Notes under the pieces: model-generated
Seen by the model: only the letters and a program-made list of their open reading frames with translations
Told to the model about the DNA's origin: nothing
Databases searched by the model: none
DNA from: an uncultured Paracoccaceae bacterium
GTDB lineage: Bacteria > Pseudomonadota > Alphaproteobacteria > Rhodobacterales > Rhodobacteraceae
Reading direction: 5' to 3'
DNA: 64,000 bases
NCBI GenBank assembly: GCA_947494675.1
Contig: CANLVP010000003.1
Coordinates: 62,001-126,000, forward strand
Translations under genes and position numbers: made by a program
Shown here: one piece after another, positions 1 to 10,417 of the stretch
Numbering within the stretch: position 1 is the first letter of the stretch
Layout of the letters: each line of letters opens with the position of its first letter

Positions 1-900
1 GCGGGGCTAGACCATCTGGTGCGCCGGACCACCCCGGCACAGCCAGACCAAGAATTCCCCGTGGCCGACGCGCTATCAGTGGTGCTGGCCGTCACCCACT
101 TCGGCCTCCTTGGCATCGTGGTCTGGGGCCTGTCCCAGCCGCATCTGACCCCCTTGGGCAAGGTCGCGGTCTGGTATGCGGCAGGGCTCTATTTCGGACA
201 GGTCAGCAATTCCAACGCACATGAATTGATCCATAAGCCCACGAAACTACTGCACAAAATGGGGATGTGGGTCTATATTTCGCTGGCCTTTGGGCATCAC
301 ACCTCGGCCCATGTGCTGGTGCACCACCGCCATGTGGCAACGGGTGACGACCCGAATTCCGCGCGTCGCGGCGAAGGCTTCTACCGCTATGTCATGCGCG
401 CATGGTGGGGATCCTTTGTGGCAGGCTATCGGGCCGAGGCCGCGCGCCTCGCCCGCGTTGGCCGCGGCCCATTGCACCAGCCTTACGTCATCTACATTTC
501 TGGCGCCTTGTTGATGGTCGCGATCGCCGCTGGTCTGGGCGGCTGGCGCGGCGTTGTCGCCTACGCATCCGTCGCCGCCCTCGCGCAAATTCAGCTGCTG
601 CTCTCGGATTACGTGCAGCACTATGGTCTCGTCCGTCGTGCGCGTGACGATGGCAAACCAGAGCCCGTGAACGACCGGCACAGCTGGAATAGCCCGCATT
701 GGTATTCCTCGGCCATGATGTTGAACGCGCCCCGCCATTCTGACCATCACGCCCACCCCAGCCGCGCCTTTCCTGCGCTGACGCTGCCCGCTGCCAGCCC
801 CACACTGCCACGCGCAATCCCCGTCATGGCGACCGTGGCGCTCTTTCCCCCGCTTTGGCGCAAGGTGATGGATCCAAGGGTGGCAAAATGGTCCGACTGA
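1..900 (+). CDS. alkB: Alkane 1-monooxygenase / membrane fatty-acid-desaturase-like di-iron hydroxylase, 5' partial
   Basis: His-box motifs HELIHK, HVLVHHRHVA and HSDHHAHPSR. The frame is open upstream of the GTG at 19 to the window edge, so the true start is probably outside. Confidence 0.85.
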   Translation, partial: AGLDHLVRRTTPAQPDQEFPVADALSVVLAVTHFGLLGIVVWGLSQPHLTPLGKVAVWYAAGLYFGQVSNSNAHELIHKPTKLLHKMGMWVYISLAFGHHTSAHVLVHHRHVATGDDPNSARRGEGFYRYVMRAWWGSFVAGYRAEAARLARVGRGPLHQPYVIYISGALLMVAIAAGLGGWRGVVAYASVAALAQIQLLLSDYVQHYGLVRRARDDGKPEPVNDRHSWNSPHWYSSAMMLNAPRHSDHHAHPSRAFPALTLPAASPTLPRAIPVMATVALFPPLWRKVMDPRVAKWSD

Positions 901-1277
901 GCCTTCTTTTGGCGGTCCTCGCCGCCCCCGCAATTGCCGAAAACCCCATGAGTGGGAATGCCTTCGACGCCTATGCCACGGGGCGCACGCTGACGTTCGG
1001 ATTGCCCGACGGCACACGCTTTGGCGTTGAACAATATCTGCCGGATCGCCGGGTCATCTGGTCCCCGCGCGATGGCAGCTGCACCGACGGCACTTGGTAT
1101 GAGGATGGCACAAACATCTGTTTTCTTTACGAAAACGATCCTGTCCCAAAATGCTGGGACGTGTTTCGCACCCCCGACGGCATCCGCGCAGAATTTGCAG
1201 GCGAACCGGGTGGCACCGTGCTGTTCGAAGCGGTGGAAGACCCCGAGCCGCTCATCTGCGGCGATCTTTTTTCCTAG
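888..1277 (+). CDS. Hypothetical secreted protein with N-terminal signal peptide
   Basis: ORF MVRLSLLLAVLAAPAIAENP...; overlaps the 3' end of alkB; stop overlaps the xseA stop. Confidence 0.7.
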   Translation: MVRLSLLLAVLAAPAIAENPMSGNAFDAYATGRTLTFGLPDGTRFGVEQYLPDRRVIWSPRDGSCTDGTWYEDGTNICFLYENDPVPKCWDVFRTPDGIRAEFAGEPGGTVLFEAVEDPEPLICGDLFS

Positions 1278-2785
1278 AAAAGACTGCCCTGATCCTCTGG
1301 CTCTGGCTTGCCCGGCTTCGCCTTGCCATTCAGCGCCAACCGTCCATCGGCAAATTCGACCTCGAGCGCCCGCGCAGACTTGGCCGCCGCGACACTGGTG
1401 ACGACTTCACCATCGCCCCGCACCACAGCATATCCCCGCTTGAGCGTTTCTTTATATCCCAAGGTCTCCCGCAATCGATCCAGCGCATCCAACCGCGTAA
1501 CCCGTTCGGCCTGCTGACGCCCTGCCCGGTCCGACAACCGCCGCAACAGCCCGTCAAAACGCTCTCGCGGACGGGTCACATCTGGTGCGCGCAGCTGCTG
1601 CTGATCATGGGCACGGCGGGCATCCGACACGCGCCGTTCAAGCGCTGGCAAAAGCCGCGCATTCAAATCATCAAGCCGCCGCTGATGATCCGCAATCGTG
1701 CGGCGCAGCATACCGGGACGCAAGGCCGCTTCGGACAATTGCACCCGCTTCTTGGACGCTGCTGCACGCAGGGCATTCGGCAGATTTTCCGCCACAAAAT
1801 CAAAGCGTTGGCGTGGGCCTTCCACCAAAGCTTCTACCTTCGGCAAAGCCCGACCCAAATCCCGCACCCGCTGCGCCCTCATATCCACGGCCCCTGTCAG
1901 GGCCCGCGTCAACCGCGCACCTTGCTGATCAGCCCAAGCCAAAAGTTCCATCCGCACCGGCACTGCGATTTCCGCCGCCGCTGTCGGCGTGGGCGCGCGC
2001 ATATCGCTAACAAAGTCGATCAATGTGGTGTCCGTTTCATGCCCCACGGCAGAGATCAGCGGGATCTCGGACGCCGCCGCCGCACGCGCGACCACCTCTT
2101 CGTTAAAGCCCCACAGGTCTTCGATTGACCCGCCACCGCGCGCGACGATCAGCAAATCGGGCCGTGGCAGCGCCCCACCCGGCGTCATGGCGTTGAACCC
2201 ATCAATCGCCCGCGCCACTTCGGGCGCACATTTCGCGCCTTGCACCGCAACCGGCCAGACCAGCACCTTGCGCGGGAAACGGTCACGCAAACGGTGTAAA
2301 ATATCGCGAATGACAGCCCCACTGGGCGAGGTTACGACGCCAATCACCTCTGGCAAAAACGGGATGGGTTGCTTGCGTTCCGTCGCAAAAAGCCCCTCAG
2401 CCGCCAATTGCGCCTTGCGCTTTTCCAGCATGGCCATCAGCGCACCGGCCCCGGCAGGTGCGATGTCTTCAATGACCATCTGGTATTTCGACTGCCCAGG
2501 GAAGGTCGTCAGCTTGCCGGTGGCGACAACCTCCATCCCCTCTTCCGGTTGCTGAGGCAGCGCCACGGCGCGACCCTTCCAGATCACGCCAGCCAGCACA
2601 CTGCGATCGTCCTTGAGATCGAGGTAAATATGCCCGGACCGAGGCCGCGACACGCGCCCGACCTCACCGCGCACGCGCACATGGCCAAACTCGCCCTCAA
2701 TCGACTTTTTGACTGCGCCCGAGATTTCCGAGACCGAAAATTCAGGCGCATTGCTGCCGTGTTGTTCGTCTTCAAAAAGGTCCAT
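1274..2785 (-). CDS. xseA: Exodeoxyribonuclease VII large subunit
   Basis: [44 protein letters not shown]...; [38 protein letters not shown]. Confidence 0.95.
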   Translation of the reverse strand: MDLFEDEQHGSNAPEFSVSEISGAVKKSIEGEFGHVRVRGEVGRVSRPRSGHIYLDLKDDRSVLAGVIWKGRAVALPQQPEEGMEVVATGKLTTFPGQSKYQMVIEDIAPAGAGALMAMLEKRKAQLAAEGLFATERKQPIPFLPEVIGVVTSPSGAVIRDILHRLRDRFPRKVLVWPVAVQGAKCAPEVARAIDGFNAMTPGGALPRPDLLIVARGGGSIEDLWGFNEEVVARAAAASEIPLISAVGHETDTTLIDFVSDMRAPTPTAAAEIAVPVRMELLAWADQQGARLTRALTGAVDMRAQRVRDLGRALPKVEALVEGPRQRFDFVAENLPNALRAAASKKRVQLSEAALRPGMLRRTIADHQRRLDDLNARLLPALERRVSDARRAHDQQQLRAPDVTRPRERFDGLLRRLSDRAGRQQAERVTRLDALDRLRETLGYKETLKRGYAVVRGDGEVVTSVAAAKSARALEVEFADGRLALNGKAKPGKPEPEDQGSLF

Positions 2786-2855
2786 GGGCTGCTCTTGTGA
2801 TCTGATGGCGCTCACCCTAGAACGACCGCCAACAAAGGCCAAGCGGGGGTGCCAC

Positions 2856-4127
2856 ATGAATATCCTGATCCTGGGCAGCGGCGGGCGTGAACACAGCCTG
2901 GCTTGGGCCGTCAAGCAGAACCCGAAATGCGACCGCCTGATCGTGGCACCAGGCAATGCGGGGATCGCGGCCTTGGCCGAATGCGCCGATATCAACATTC
3001 TCGACGGGCAAGCGGTAGCGACGTTTGCCGAAGAAAATGCCGTGGACTTCGTAATTGTTGGGCCAGAAGCCCCCCTCGCCGCCGGTGTCGCCGACGTGCT
3101 GCGCGATGCCGGACTTTCCGTTTTCGGACCTACGGCGGCCGCTGCACAGCTGGAGGCATCGAAATCTTTCACAAAAGCGATCTGCGACGCGGCCAACGCC
3201 CCCACGGCGGCCTACGCACATTTCAGCCACGCTGATGACGCCCGCGACTACATCCGCACCCAAGGTGCCCCGATTGTCGTCAAGGCCGATGGCCTCGCGG
3301 CGGGCAAAGGCGTCGTGGTTGCGATGACAGAAGATGAAGCGCTCGCCGCCATCGACGACATGTTCGACGGCAGCTTTGGCGACGCCGGATCAGAGGTAGT
3401 GATCGAAGAGTTCATGACCGGCGAAGAGGCCTCATTCTTTGTCCTCTCAGATGGCGAAACGCTCCTGCCGCTTGGCACCGCCCAAGACCACAAGCGCGTC
3501 GGCGAAGGCGACACAGGTCCCAACACCGGCGGCATGGGCGCCTATTCCCCCGCGCCGGTGATGACCGACGCGGTGGTCGCCAAGACGATGGACGAAATCG
3601 TACGCCCCACCATGCACGCCATGGCCGCACGCGGTACACCCTTTCAAGGGGTGCTTTTTGTCGGCCTGATGATCGAAAACGGACAGCCGCGTCTGGTCGA
3701 ATACAACGTGCGCTTCGGCGACCCCGAATGCCAATGCCTGATGATGCGCCTCGGTGGTCAGGTACTGGACCTGCTGCAAGCCTGTGCCGAAGGGCGGCTG
3801 TCAGAACAGCAGGTCAATTGGGCCGATGATCATGCCTTGACCGTGGTGCTTGCCGCCGATGGCTACCCCGGTACTTATGAAAAAGGCAGCGTGATCAAGG
3901 GGCTAGAAACACTCCCCGAAGACAGCCATCACATGACTTTCCACGCAGGCACCGGCACAAAAGACGGCGCAACCGTGGCCACAGGTGGCCGGGTTCTGGC
4001 CGCAACCGGGCGCGGCGCATCACTGGCCGAGGCGCATGCCCGCGCCTATGCGCAAGCAGGCCAGATCGACTGGCCCGAAGGGTTTTTCCGCAAAGACATC
4101 GGATGGCGCGCCCTGCCCACGTCTTAA
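2856..4127 (+). CDS. purD: Phosphoribosylamine--glycine ligase
   Basis: [23 protein letters not shown]...; [31 protein letters not shown]. Confidence 0.97.
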   Translation: MNILILGSGGREHSLAWAVKQNPKCDRLIVAPGNAGIAALAECADINILDGQAVATFAEENAVDFVIVGPEAPLAAGVADVLRDAGLSVFGPTAAAAQLEASKSFTKAICDAANAPTAAYAHFSHADDARDYIRTQGAPIVVKADGLAAGKGVVVAMTEDEALAAIDDMFDGSFGDAGSEVVIEEFMTGEEASFFVLSDGETLLPLGTAQDHKRVGEGDTGPNTGGMGAYSPAPVMTDAVVAKTMDEIVRPTMHAMAARGTPFQGVLFVGLMIENGQPRLVEYNVRFGDPECQCLMMRLGGQVLDLLQACAEGRLSEQQVNWADDHALTVVLAADGYPGTYEKGSVIKGLETLPEDSHHMTFHAGTGTKDGATVATGGRVLAATGRGASLAEAHARAYAQAGQIDWPEGFFRKDIGWRALPTS

Positions 4128-4142
4128 CGACCGACACGAAAT

Positions 4143-4170
4143 AGGGGCCGCAAACCTTGCGACCCCTTTT
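4143..4170 (+). terminator. Rho-independent terminator between convergent purD and carD
   Basis: AGGGGcCGCAA-acc-TTGCGaCCCCT followed by TTT. Confidence 0.7.
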
Positions 4171-4198
4171 CATTTTCCAAAGCTGATCGCAGCCCCGC

Positions 4199-4708
4199 TT
4201 ACGCCGCGCGCGATACCAATACGCTGTCGATCTCTTCGGCGGCGGCCACTTCGTCATTACCGGCAACCGCAGCAATTTCGCGGGTCAAACGCTCCAACGC
4301 AGCTTCATACAGCTGACGCTCGGAATAGCTCTGCTCGCGCTGATCGTCCTGACGGTGCAAATCACGGACGACTTCGGCAATGGCAATCAAATCACCAGAG
4401 TTGATCTTTTGCTCATATTCCTGCGCCCGGCGCGACCACATGGCCTTTTTGACCTTTGCCTTACCGCGCAAAGTTTTCATCGCATGGCTCACCACATCCG
4501 GCGTCGACAGCGCACGCATGCCCACATCCGTCGCCTTATGGGTCGGCACCCGCAGCGTCATCTTGTCCTTTTCGAACGCAATCACAAAAAGCTCGAGCTC
4601 GAAGCCTGCGACTTCTTGCGTCTCGATATTGACGATCTTGCCCACGCCATGCGCGGGGTAGACCACGAAGTCATTGGGCTGAAACTCTTTTTTCTTCGAC
4701 TTGCTCAT
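4199..4708 (-). CDS. carD: CarD family transcriptional regulator
   Basis: MSKSKKKEFQPNDFVVYPAHGVGKIVNIETQEVAG... CarD/CdnL RNAP-interacting domain. Confidence 0.92.
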   Translation of the reverse strand: MSKSKKKEFQPNDFVVYPAHGVGKIVNIETQEVAGFELELFVIAFEKDKMTLRVPTHKATDVGMRALSTPDVVSHAMKTLRGKAKVKKAMWSRRAQEYEQKINSGDLIAIAEVVRDLHRQDDQREQSYSERQLYEAALERLTREIAAVAGNDEVAAAEEIDSVLVSRAA

Positions 4709-4916
4709 GGCAATCCTTTCAGGGTGATCCTGCCTCACGCGACAAAAAAACCGGCGGTGACATCGCGTCCCCGTCAGTTTTCAATTCTTGCAACCAGGTA
4801 TCAGATCTTGGGCATCATTGGGGGGTAGTATACCACAAATTTCAAGTTCTCGCCAGCCGGGGTGACTGCCAAGCAATATCTTTGAAATTCAGTGCGTTAG
4901 CAGAAAGACCTGCGAA

Positions 4917-5252
4917 TCAACCGCCTTCGCCCGCGGCTTCCGAAAACAGCTCCATCTTGCCTTCTTTGCCGTCCATCTCTTCGGCTGTCGGCAGCGGGTC
5001 TTTCTTGGTGATGATCACCGGCCACATCTCGGAATACTTGCGGTTGAACTCCACCCATTTTTCCATGTCCGGCTCTGTATCCGGGCGGATCGCGTCGGCG
5101 GGGCATTCGGGTTCGCAGACACCACAGTCGATACATTCATCGGGGTGAATCACCAGCATGTTCTCACCCTCATAGAAACAATCCACGGGGCAAACCTCGA
5201 CGCAGTCGGTGTATTTGCAGGCAATGCAGCTATCGTTGACGATATAGGTCAT
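4917..5252 (-). CDS. fdxA: 7Fe ferredoxin
   Basis: [55 protein letters not shown] cluster-binding Cys motifs. Confidence 0.95.
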   Translation of the reverse strand: MTYIVNDSCIACKYTDCVEVCPVDCFYEGENMLVIHPDECIDCGVCEPECPADAIRPDTEPDMEKWVEFNRKYSEMWPVIITKKDPLPTAEEMDGKEGKMELFSEAAGEGG

Positions 5253-5300
5253 GGAAACATCCGTATTCTCTCGCGCGCCTTGCTAGGCCGAACGCACCGG

Positions 5301-5684
5301 TCATTCAAGCCCGAACGGACCCTCCCCCTTTGATCGGGACGCCATGTCACGCCGATCCTTCTTTGTCGGGCGACCTTTCCCGTCATAGCGCGGATTTGCA
5401 GGACGTTTGACCTTCTCTGGCGACATATCCTCGTACAGGGCCTGCGCTTCGGGGGCTGGCCCGCGTCTATCACCGCAAGCGAGGATTCGCACCACACGCA
5501 CGTCTTGCTGTTGGGTGAATGTCAGCACCATGCCCGGCCCCACCGCGCGGGCGGGTTTGCTAACCGGCGTGCCATCGACCCGCACCTTGCCCGCCGTCAC
5601 GACCCCAGCAGCAAGTGAGCGCGATTTGAAAAACCGCGCCTGCCACAGCCATTTATCAAGCCGGATTGTCGGCGTGTCGCTCAA
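5301..5684 (-). CDS. hslR: S4-domain RNA-binding protein, heat shock protein 15 type
   Basis: IRLDKWLWQARFFKSRSLAAGVVTAGKVRVDG S4 domain; 4-nt ATGA overlap with the upstream helicase. Confidence 0.85.
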   Translation of the reverse strand: MSDTPTIRLDKWLWQARFFKSRSLAAGVVTAGKVRVDGTPVSKPARAVGPGMVLTFTQQQDVRVVRILACGDRRGPAPEAQALYEDMSPEKVKRPANPRYDGKGRPTKKDRRDMASRSKGEGPFGLE

Positions 5685-8419
5685 TCGGTCTTAAAGCCCG
5701 ATAGGGCGGCGGCAAAAGGATTATCGGGATCGATCTTCTTCTCGGCCTTGGGCTTGGACGTGAACTTTTGCGGCTTGTCGCCACGCGGCCCGCCTTTGCC
5801 CTTCGGCTTACCCTTGCCGCGCGGTTTGTCACCGCCACGGTTCTGCGGACGCCCGCCCTGACGCTGCGCGCGACCACCCCAAGTGAAGGTATAGAACACC
5901 TCCATTTCGGGACCAGTGTCTGGCGCTTCCAAGGTCACCTCGGCCGGTGCCTCATCCGTTGGGACAACCACCTCTGCAGGCGTTTCCGCCGGAATTTCTA
6001 CAGGAGTTTCAACCGCTTCGGCCACTGCATCAACGGCCACGGCCTTGACCTTTTCACGTTCGCCCTTGTCGGCCTTATAGCCCAAACCGCCCATCAGATC
6101 GGCAAATTGGTCCAGCGTCATGCCTGTGATCGACAGCATATCGGCGTTGGCTTCAAACCCACCGCGCGAATCCTTGTCGCGCAACATATCGGCCAGCCGT
6201 TCCAGCATATCAATGCGGATCGCGCGTTCGCCCGCAGCGCGGTATCCGGCCATCGCGTAATAGCCAGGCGGCACGTCCTTGGCGGCAGGCACAGTGACCA
6301 GACCGGGGGGCGGGCTTTCGGGGAATTCAGCGAGCCCCTTAAAGAGCGACCAAAGCACCAGCCGCAGCCGTGTCGGCGCGGGTTTCAACAAGAGCGGCAT
6401 AAAGATCGTGAATTGACCAAAACGCACACCATGTTTGCGCAAGGCGCCACGGGCGTCCTGATCAAGCGCTTTCACCTCATCGGCGACCTCGCCACGTGGC
6501 ACAACGCCAAAACCTTCGGCCAACCGAAAGGCAAAGCCTTTGGCCGCACCGGTCAACGCCTCGTCATTCTTCAACGCCAAAAGCGGCTCAAACCCGGCGG
6601 CAACTTTGCGTTCGATGAAATGCTGCAAGCGACGCTGAACCTTAGCGGCCACATCCGGACCCGCCTCATCATCGACAAAGGCCACAACTTCCGGCTTCAG
6701 CGGATCAGCTCCTGCAGACAATTTGCCCACAGCCGCGTCGCCCCACATCAGGCCACCCTGCTCGGTGAAATCCATCTCGGGGTCAGGCGCGTTGTAGAAA
6801 CGGTCCGCCATCAAATGCCAATGCGGCACCAGCGCCGCCGTGGATGCCTGCCGCAGCGTCTTGGCTTCATCAGGGCTGCCCGCCTTATCCATGCGGAACC
6901 GGAACCCTTCCAGTTTGCCTACGAATTCACCCTCAACGGTCACTTCGCCTTTGTCGTTCACCTCGGCCACAAGGCTCTCCTTCTGCTTGAGCCGGCGAAG
7001 CAGAACTGATGTCCGCCGGTCCACAAATCTTTGCGTCAACGCGCCATGCAGCGCATCTGATAAACGGTCTTCTACAGCGCGCGTCTGGTCACGCCAATGC
7101 AATTCGTCACGTAACCAGCCCTTGCGCTGCGCCACGTAGGTCCATGTGCGGATATATGCCAATCGTTTCGACAGCGTGTCGATGTCACCATCCGTGCGAT
7201 CAATCCGCGCCACTTGCAGGGCAAACCAGTTCTCATCCACCTGCCCCGACTGATGTAAATCGGTGTATATCCGGGTGAGCAGGCTGGCATGTTCGCCGCG
7301 ACTGATGCCACGGAAATCCGGCACGCGGCAGACATCCCACAACAGCCGCACAGACGGGCCGTCCTTGGCACGCGCCGCGATCAGCTCATCCGCCGCAAGC
7401 GCCTTCAGCGCTGCCAGATCATCGCTTTCACGTACGCGGGTCAGCCACATGTCATCCGTGCGCGCCTCCAACGTCTGGATCAGCCGCTTGGGTGAGCCGA
7501 ACTGCAGATCGGTATTTCGCCATTGCAGCTTCTGAACCGGGCGAAACTTATGTTCGACAATCGCCGCGGCCACCGCATCATCCAACGCCGGCGCTTCACC
7601 AGTGACACCAAAGGTACCCGGCTCCATAAAGCGCCCCGCGCGGCCCGCAATCTGCCCCAGCTCTTCCGGAAACAGATGCCGCATCCGCACCCCGTCAAAC
7701 TTGGCGAGGGCCGAGAACGCCACGTGTTTGACGTCAAGATTCAGCCCCATGCCGATGGCATCCGTCGCCACAAGGTAATCGACATCGCCGTTTTGATACA
7801 TCTCCACCTGCGCATTGCGCGTGCGCGGGCTTAGCGCGCCCATCACCACCGCCGCACCACCCTTTTGGCGGCGTAGCAATTCAGCCATGGCATAGACATT
7901 TTCTACCGAAAACCCGACGATTGCCGCCCGGCTTGGCATCCGACTTAGCTTTTTCGAACCTGTGTAGGTCAGCGTGCTGAACCGGTCCCGATGCAAGAAC
8001 GCGACGCCCGGCACCATCGCGGCAATCGCGTCGCGCATCGTGTCAGCGCCCATAAAGAGCGTCTCATGCAGCCCCCGCGCATTCAGCAACCGGTCAGTAA
8101 AGACATGGCCGCGTTCCGCATCGGCGCAAAGCTGGATCTCATCCACCGCCAGAAAATCGCAACCCATGCCCTCCGGCATCGCCTCAACCGTGCAGACCCA
8201 ATAGGCCGCACGCGGCGGTACGATCCGCTCTTCGCCAGTGACCAAAGCCACGACACCGGGGCCACGCGCCGCGACAATCCGGTCGTAAACCTCACGCGCA
8301 AGCAACCGCAGCGGCAAGCCGATGACACCGGTGCGATAGCCCAGCATCCGCTCAATCGCGTAATGGGTCTTGCCCGTGTTCGTCGGCCCCAAAACGGCCG
8401 TAATACGCGAGGGTTGCAT
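5681..8419 (-). CDS. SUV3-like DEAD/DEAH-box RNA helicase with long basic disordered C-terminal tail
   Basis: VLGPTNTGKTHYAIERM (motif I), LAVDEIQLCAD, AIGMGLNLDVKHV, GQIAGRAGR; C-terminal RGGDKPRGKGKPKGKGGPRGDKPQKF. Confidence 0.9.
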   Translation of the reverse strand: MQPSRITAVLGPTNTGKTHYAIERMLGYRTGVIGLPLRLLAREVYDRIVAARGPGVVALVTGEERIVPPRAAYWVCTVEAMPEGMGCDFLAVDEIQLCADAERGHVFTDRLLNARGLHETLFMGADTMRDAIAAMVPGVAFLHRDRFSTLTYTGSKKLSRMPSRAAIVGFSVENVYAMAELLRRQKGGAAVVMGALSPRTRNAQVEMYQNGDVDYLVATDAIGMGLNLDVKHVAFSALAKFDGVRMRHLFPEELGQIAGRAGRFMEPGTFGVTGEAPALDDAVAAAIVEHKFRPVQKLQWRNTDLQFGSPKRLIQTLEARTDDMWLTRVRESDDLAALKALAADELIAARAKDGPSVRLLWDVCRVPDFRGISRGEHASLLTRIYTDLHQSGQVDENWFALQVARIDRTDGDIDTLSKRLAYIRTWTYVAQRKGWLRDELHWRDQTRAVEDRLSDALHGALTQRFVDRRTSVLLRRLKQKESLVAEVNDKGEVTVEGEFVGKLEGFRFRMDKAGSPDEAKTLRQASTAALVPHWHLMADRFYNAPDPEMDFTEQGGLMWGDAAVGKLSAGADPLKPEVVAFVDDEAGPDVAAKVQRRLQHFIERKVAAGFEPLLALKNDEALTGAAKGFAFRLAEGFGVVPRGEVADEVKALDQDARGALRKHGVRFGQFTIFMPLLLKPAPTRLRLVLWSLFKGLAEFPESPPPGLVTVPAAKDVPPGYYAMAGYRAAGERAIRIDMLERLADMLRDKDSRGGFEANADMLSITGMTLDQFADLMGGLGYKADKGEREKVKAVAVDAVAEAVETPVEIPAETPAEVVVPTDEAPAEVTLEAPDTGPEMEVFYTFTWGGRAQRQGGRPQNRGGDKPRGKGKPKGKGGPRGDKPQKFTSKPKAEKKIDPDNPFAAALSGFKTD

Positions 8420-8443
8420 CAGGTCTTCCGTCTTGGCCGCCTG

Positions 8444-8995
8444 TTACAGCGACTGGCCTTCAAGCTGAATTTCCAGCCGCGCGACCGCATCGCCAACCCC
8501 TTCGGCATGGGGGTTCAGCGCCAGCACCTCACGGTAGACCTCAATCGCATCCGCGGGCCGCTCCAATTCTTCCAGAATGATCGCAAGCCCCCGCAACGCG
8601 CCAAAGTGGCGCGGGTTCAGCCGCAGCGCCTGCCGGATATCCTCCAATGCGGGCCCAATCATGCCCGACAGGTAATAAGCGGTGGCCCGCCCGTTATACC
8701 CTTCGGCAAAGGCCGGATCATGGTCCACCAGCGCGCTGAAATGCTCAAGTGCGGCCTGGATGTCCCCATCCTCAAGCGCATCCTCGCCGCGCCGCAACAG
8801 CAAATCCATCGACGCTGACCCGCTCCTGCTCCAAACCGTGTTGATCTGACCTTCCAGCCGACCCGCCTCTTCCGGGGTCGCGTCGGCCAGTTCATCGAAC
8901 AACCGGTCAAGGTCCGCATCCTGCGCCCAAACAGGTGACGTAAACGTCAAAAGTGCCGTGACGGAAAAATTGATGATGGCGGTGCGGCTTGTCAT
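8444..8995 (-). CDS. Secreted tetratricopeptide repeat protein
   Basis: MTSRTAIINFSVTALLTFTSPVWAQD signal; TPR-like AEGYNGRATAYYLSG... ALRLNPRHFGALRGLAIILEEL. Confidence 0.8.
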   Translation of the reverse strand: MTSRTAIINFSVTALLTFTSPVWAQDADLDRLFDELADATPEEAGRLEGQINTVWSRSGSASMDLLLRRGEDALEDGDIQAALEHFSALVDHDPAFAEGYNGRATAYYLSGMIGPALEDIRQALRLNPRHFGALRGLAIILEELERPADAIEVYREVLALNPHAEGVGDAVARLEIQLEGQSL

Positions 8996-9067
8996 ATGTT
9001 GAATGTAGCGTATCACACAGCCGATGCCAGTAGGCACAGGTCACAATCCACTGAAAAGGACAGCTTC

Positions 9068-9355
9068 ATGAGCGATGTCATCACCAAAGCCGTAGCCACC
9101 CTGAACGAAAAAATCGACGGTGGCTTTGACGGCACCGCGAAATTCCACATCGAAGGCGAAGGCAGCATTATCATCGACAAAGACGGCGCACGTGCAGGCG
9201 ACGACGATGCAGACGTGACCCTGACCGCCTCAACCGACACATTTCAGGCGATCATGTCCGGCGAGCAAAACCCAACAGCTGCCTATATGACCGGCAAACT
9301 GACGCTCGACGGCGACATGGGTGCCGCCATGCGTCTGGCTGGCCTGCTGGGTTAA
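9068..9355 (+). CDS. SCP2 sterol-binding domain protein
   Basis: ITKAVATLNEKIDGGFDGTAKFHIEGEGSIIIDKDG...YMTGKLTLDGDMGAAMRLAGLLG. Confidence 0.85.
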   Translation: MSDVITKAVATLNEKIDGGFDGTAKFHIEGEGSIIIDKDGARAGDDDADVTLTASTDTFQAIMSGEQNPTAAYMTGKLTLDGDMGAAMRLAGLLG

Positions 9356-9360
9356 ACCAA

Positions 9361-10296
9361 ATGGAGCTTGCACCGTTTCATGCCGACGTGGCCGATGGCC
9401 CCGACGGCGGCGTCGCCCATTGGATCAAGGCTGCCGATGGCCTGCGCCTGCGCGCGGGCTACTGGCCCTTCGAGGGCGCAAAGGGAACGGTGCTGCTGTT
9501 TACCGGCCGCTCGGAATTCATCGAAAAATACGGCCGTATTGCGCGCGATCTGCAACAACGCGGCTATGCCATGGCCGCCATTGATTGGCGCGGTCAGGGC
9601 CTCTCTGACCGGATGGCCGATGACCGGGGACTTGGCCATGTTGATGCGTTCAGCGACTACCAACACGACGTCGCGGCCTTTTTGGACTACGTCAAACAAA
9701 CCGACCTACCTGCACCTCACTACGTCATCGCCCATTCCATGGGCGGCGGCATCGGGTTACGCGCCCTGATCAATGACCTGCCGGTCAAGGCTGCTGCATT
9801 TTCCGCGCCGATGTGGGGCATTCGAGCCAACCTCAGCCTACGCAGCTTTATCTGGGGTCTCAGCACCGTCAGCCGCCGCCTCAATTTTGACGGCAATATC
9901 GTGCCCGGCAAAAGCACCGACATCACACTTAGCGAAATTCCATTCGACGAAAATGAGCTGACAAACGATCCTGAAATGTATGCCTATATGCAAAATCAGG
10001 TGCGCAAGTATCCCGATCTTGGGCTTGGTGGCCCCTCCCTGCGCTGGGTGAACGAAGCACTCTGGGAAACCCGCCGTCTCGCAGCCCTTCCTGCCCCCCC
10101 GACGCCCACACTGACGTTCCTTGGCTCCGATGAAACCATCGTCGACGCCGACCGGATCAAGACCAAGATGGCGCAATGGTCCAACGGCAAGCTGACCGTC
10201 GTGCCGGGCGGCAAGCACGAAATGATGATGGACGCCCCCGCGATGAGAGGGCCAATCCTCGACGCGATTGCGGCACATTTTGACAGCCATCCTTAG
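9361..10296 (+). CDS. Alpha/beta hydrolase, lysophospholipase-like
   Basis: GTVLLFTGRSEFIEKYGRIARDLQQRGYAMAAIDWRGQGLSDR; AHSMGGGIGLRAL nucleophile elbow. Confidence 0.88.
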   Translation: MELAPFHADVADGPDGGVAHWIKAADGLRLRAGYWPFEGAKGTVLLFTGRSEFIEKYGRIARDLQQRGYAMAAIDWRGQGLSDRMADDRGLGHVDAFSDYQHDVAAFLDYVKQTDLPAPHYVIAHSMGGGIGLRALINDLPVKAAAFSAPMWGIRANLSLRSFIWGLSTVSRRLNFDGNIVPGKSTDITLSEIPFDENELTNDPEMYAYMQNQVRKYPDLGLGGPSLRWVNEALWETRRLAALPAPPTPTLTFLGSDETIVDADRIKTKMAQWSNGKLTVVPGGKHEMMMDAPAMRGPILDAIAAHFDSHP

Positions 10297-10302
10297 GCTT
10301 TC

Positions 10303-10330
10303 TTTGGAATAAAAATATCTTGCGGGGGTC
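10303..10330 (+). repeat. Short dispersed AAAAATATC-type repeat, copy 1
   Basis: ctttggaataAAAATATCttgcgggggtc; compare 48991-49020. Confidence 0.4.
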
Positions 10331-10351
10331 TTGGGGGTGCAAAACCCCCAA
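10331..10351. terminator. GC hairpin downstream of the hydrolase gene
   Basis: TTGGGGG-TGCAAAA-CCCCCAA perfect 7-bp stem; no clear T-tract. Confidence 0.45.
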
Positions 10352-10417
10352 CGATAAATCGCGCGCGGCGCAAGCCGCACCGCTCGACAGCAGCCGGTCA
10401 AACGCTACCCTCGCTTT

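Noticed and set aside
1151-2128. 325-aa plus-strand ORF
   Set aside because: Fully antisense to xseA; low-complexity Arg/Pro/His composition typical of shadow ORFs in GC-rich DNA.
2786-3205. N-terminal extension of the xseA ORF to 3205
   Set aside because: Would overlap purD antisense; the recognisable XseA N-terminus is MDLFEDEQ at 2785.
5768-7009. 413-aa plus-strand ORF
   Set aside because: Antisense shadow of the SUV3-like helicase; no recognisable domain.
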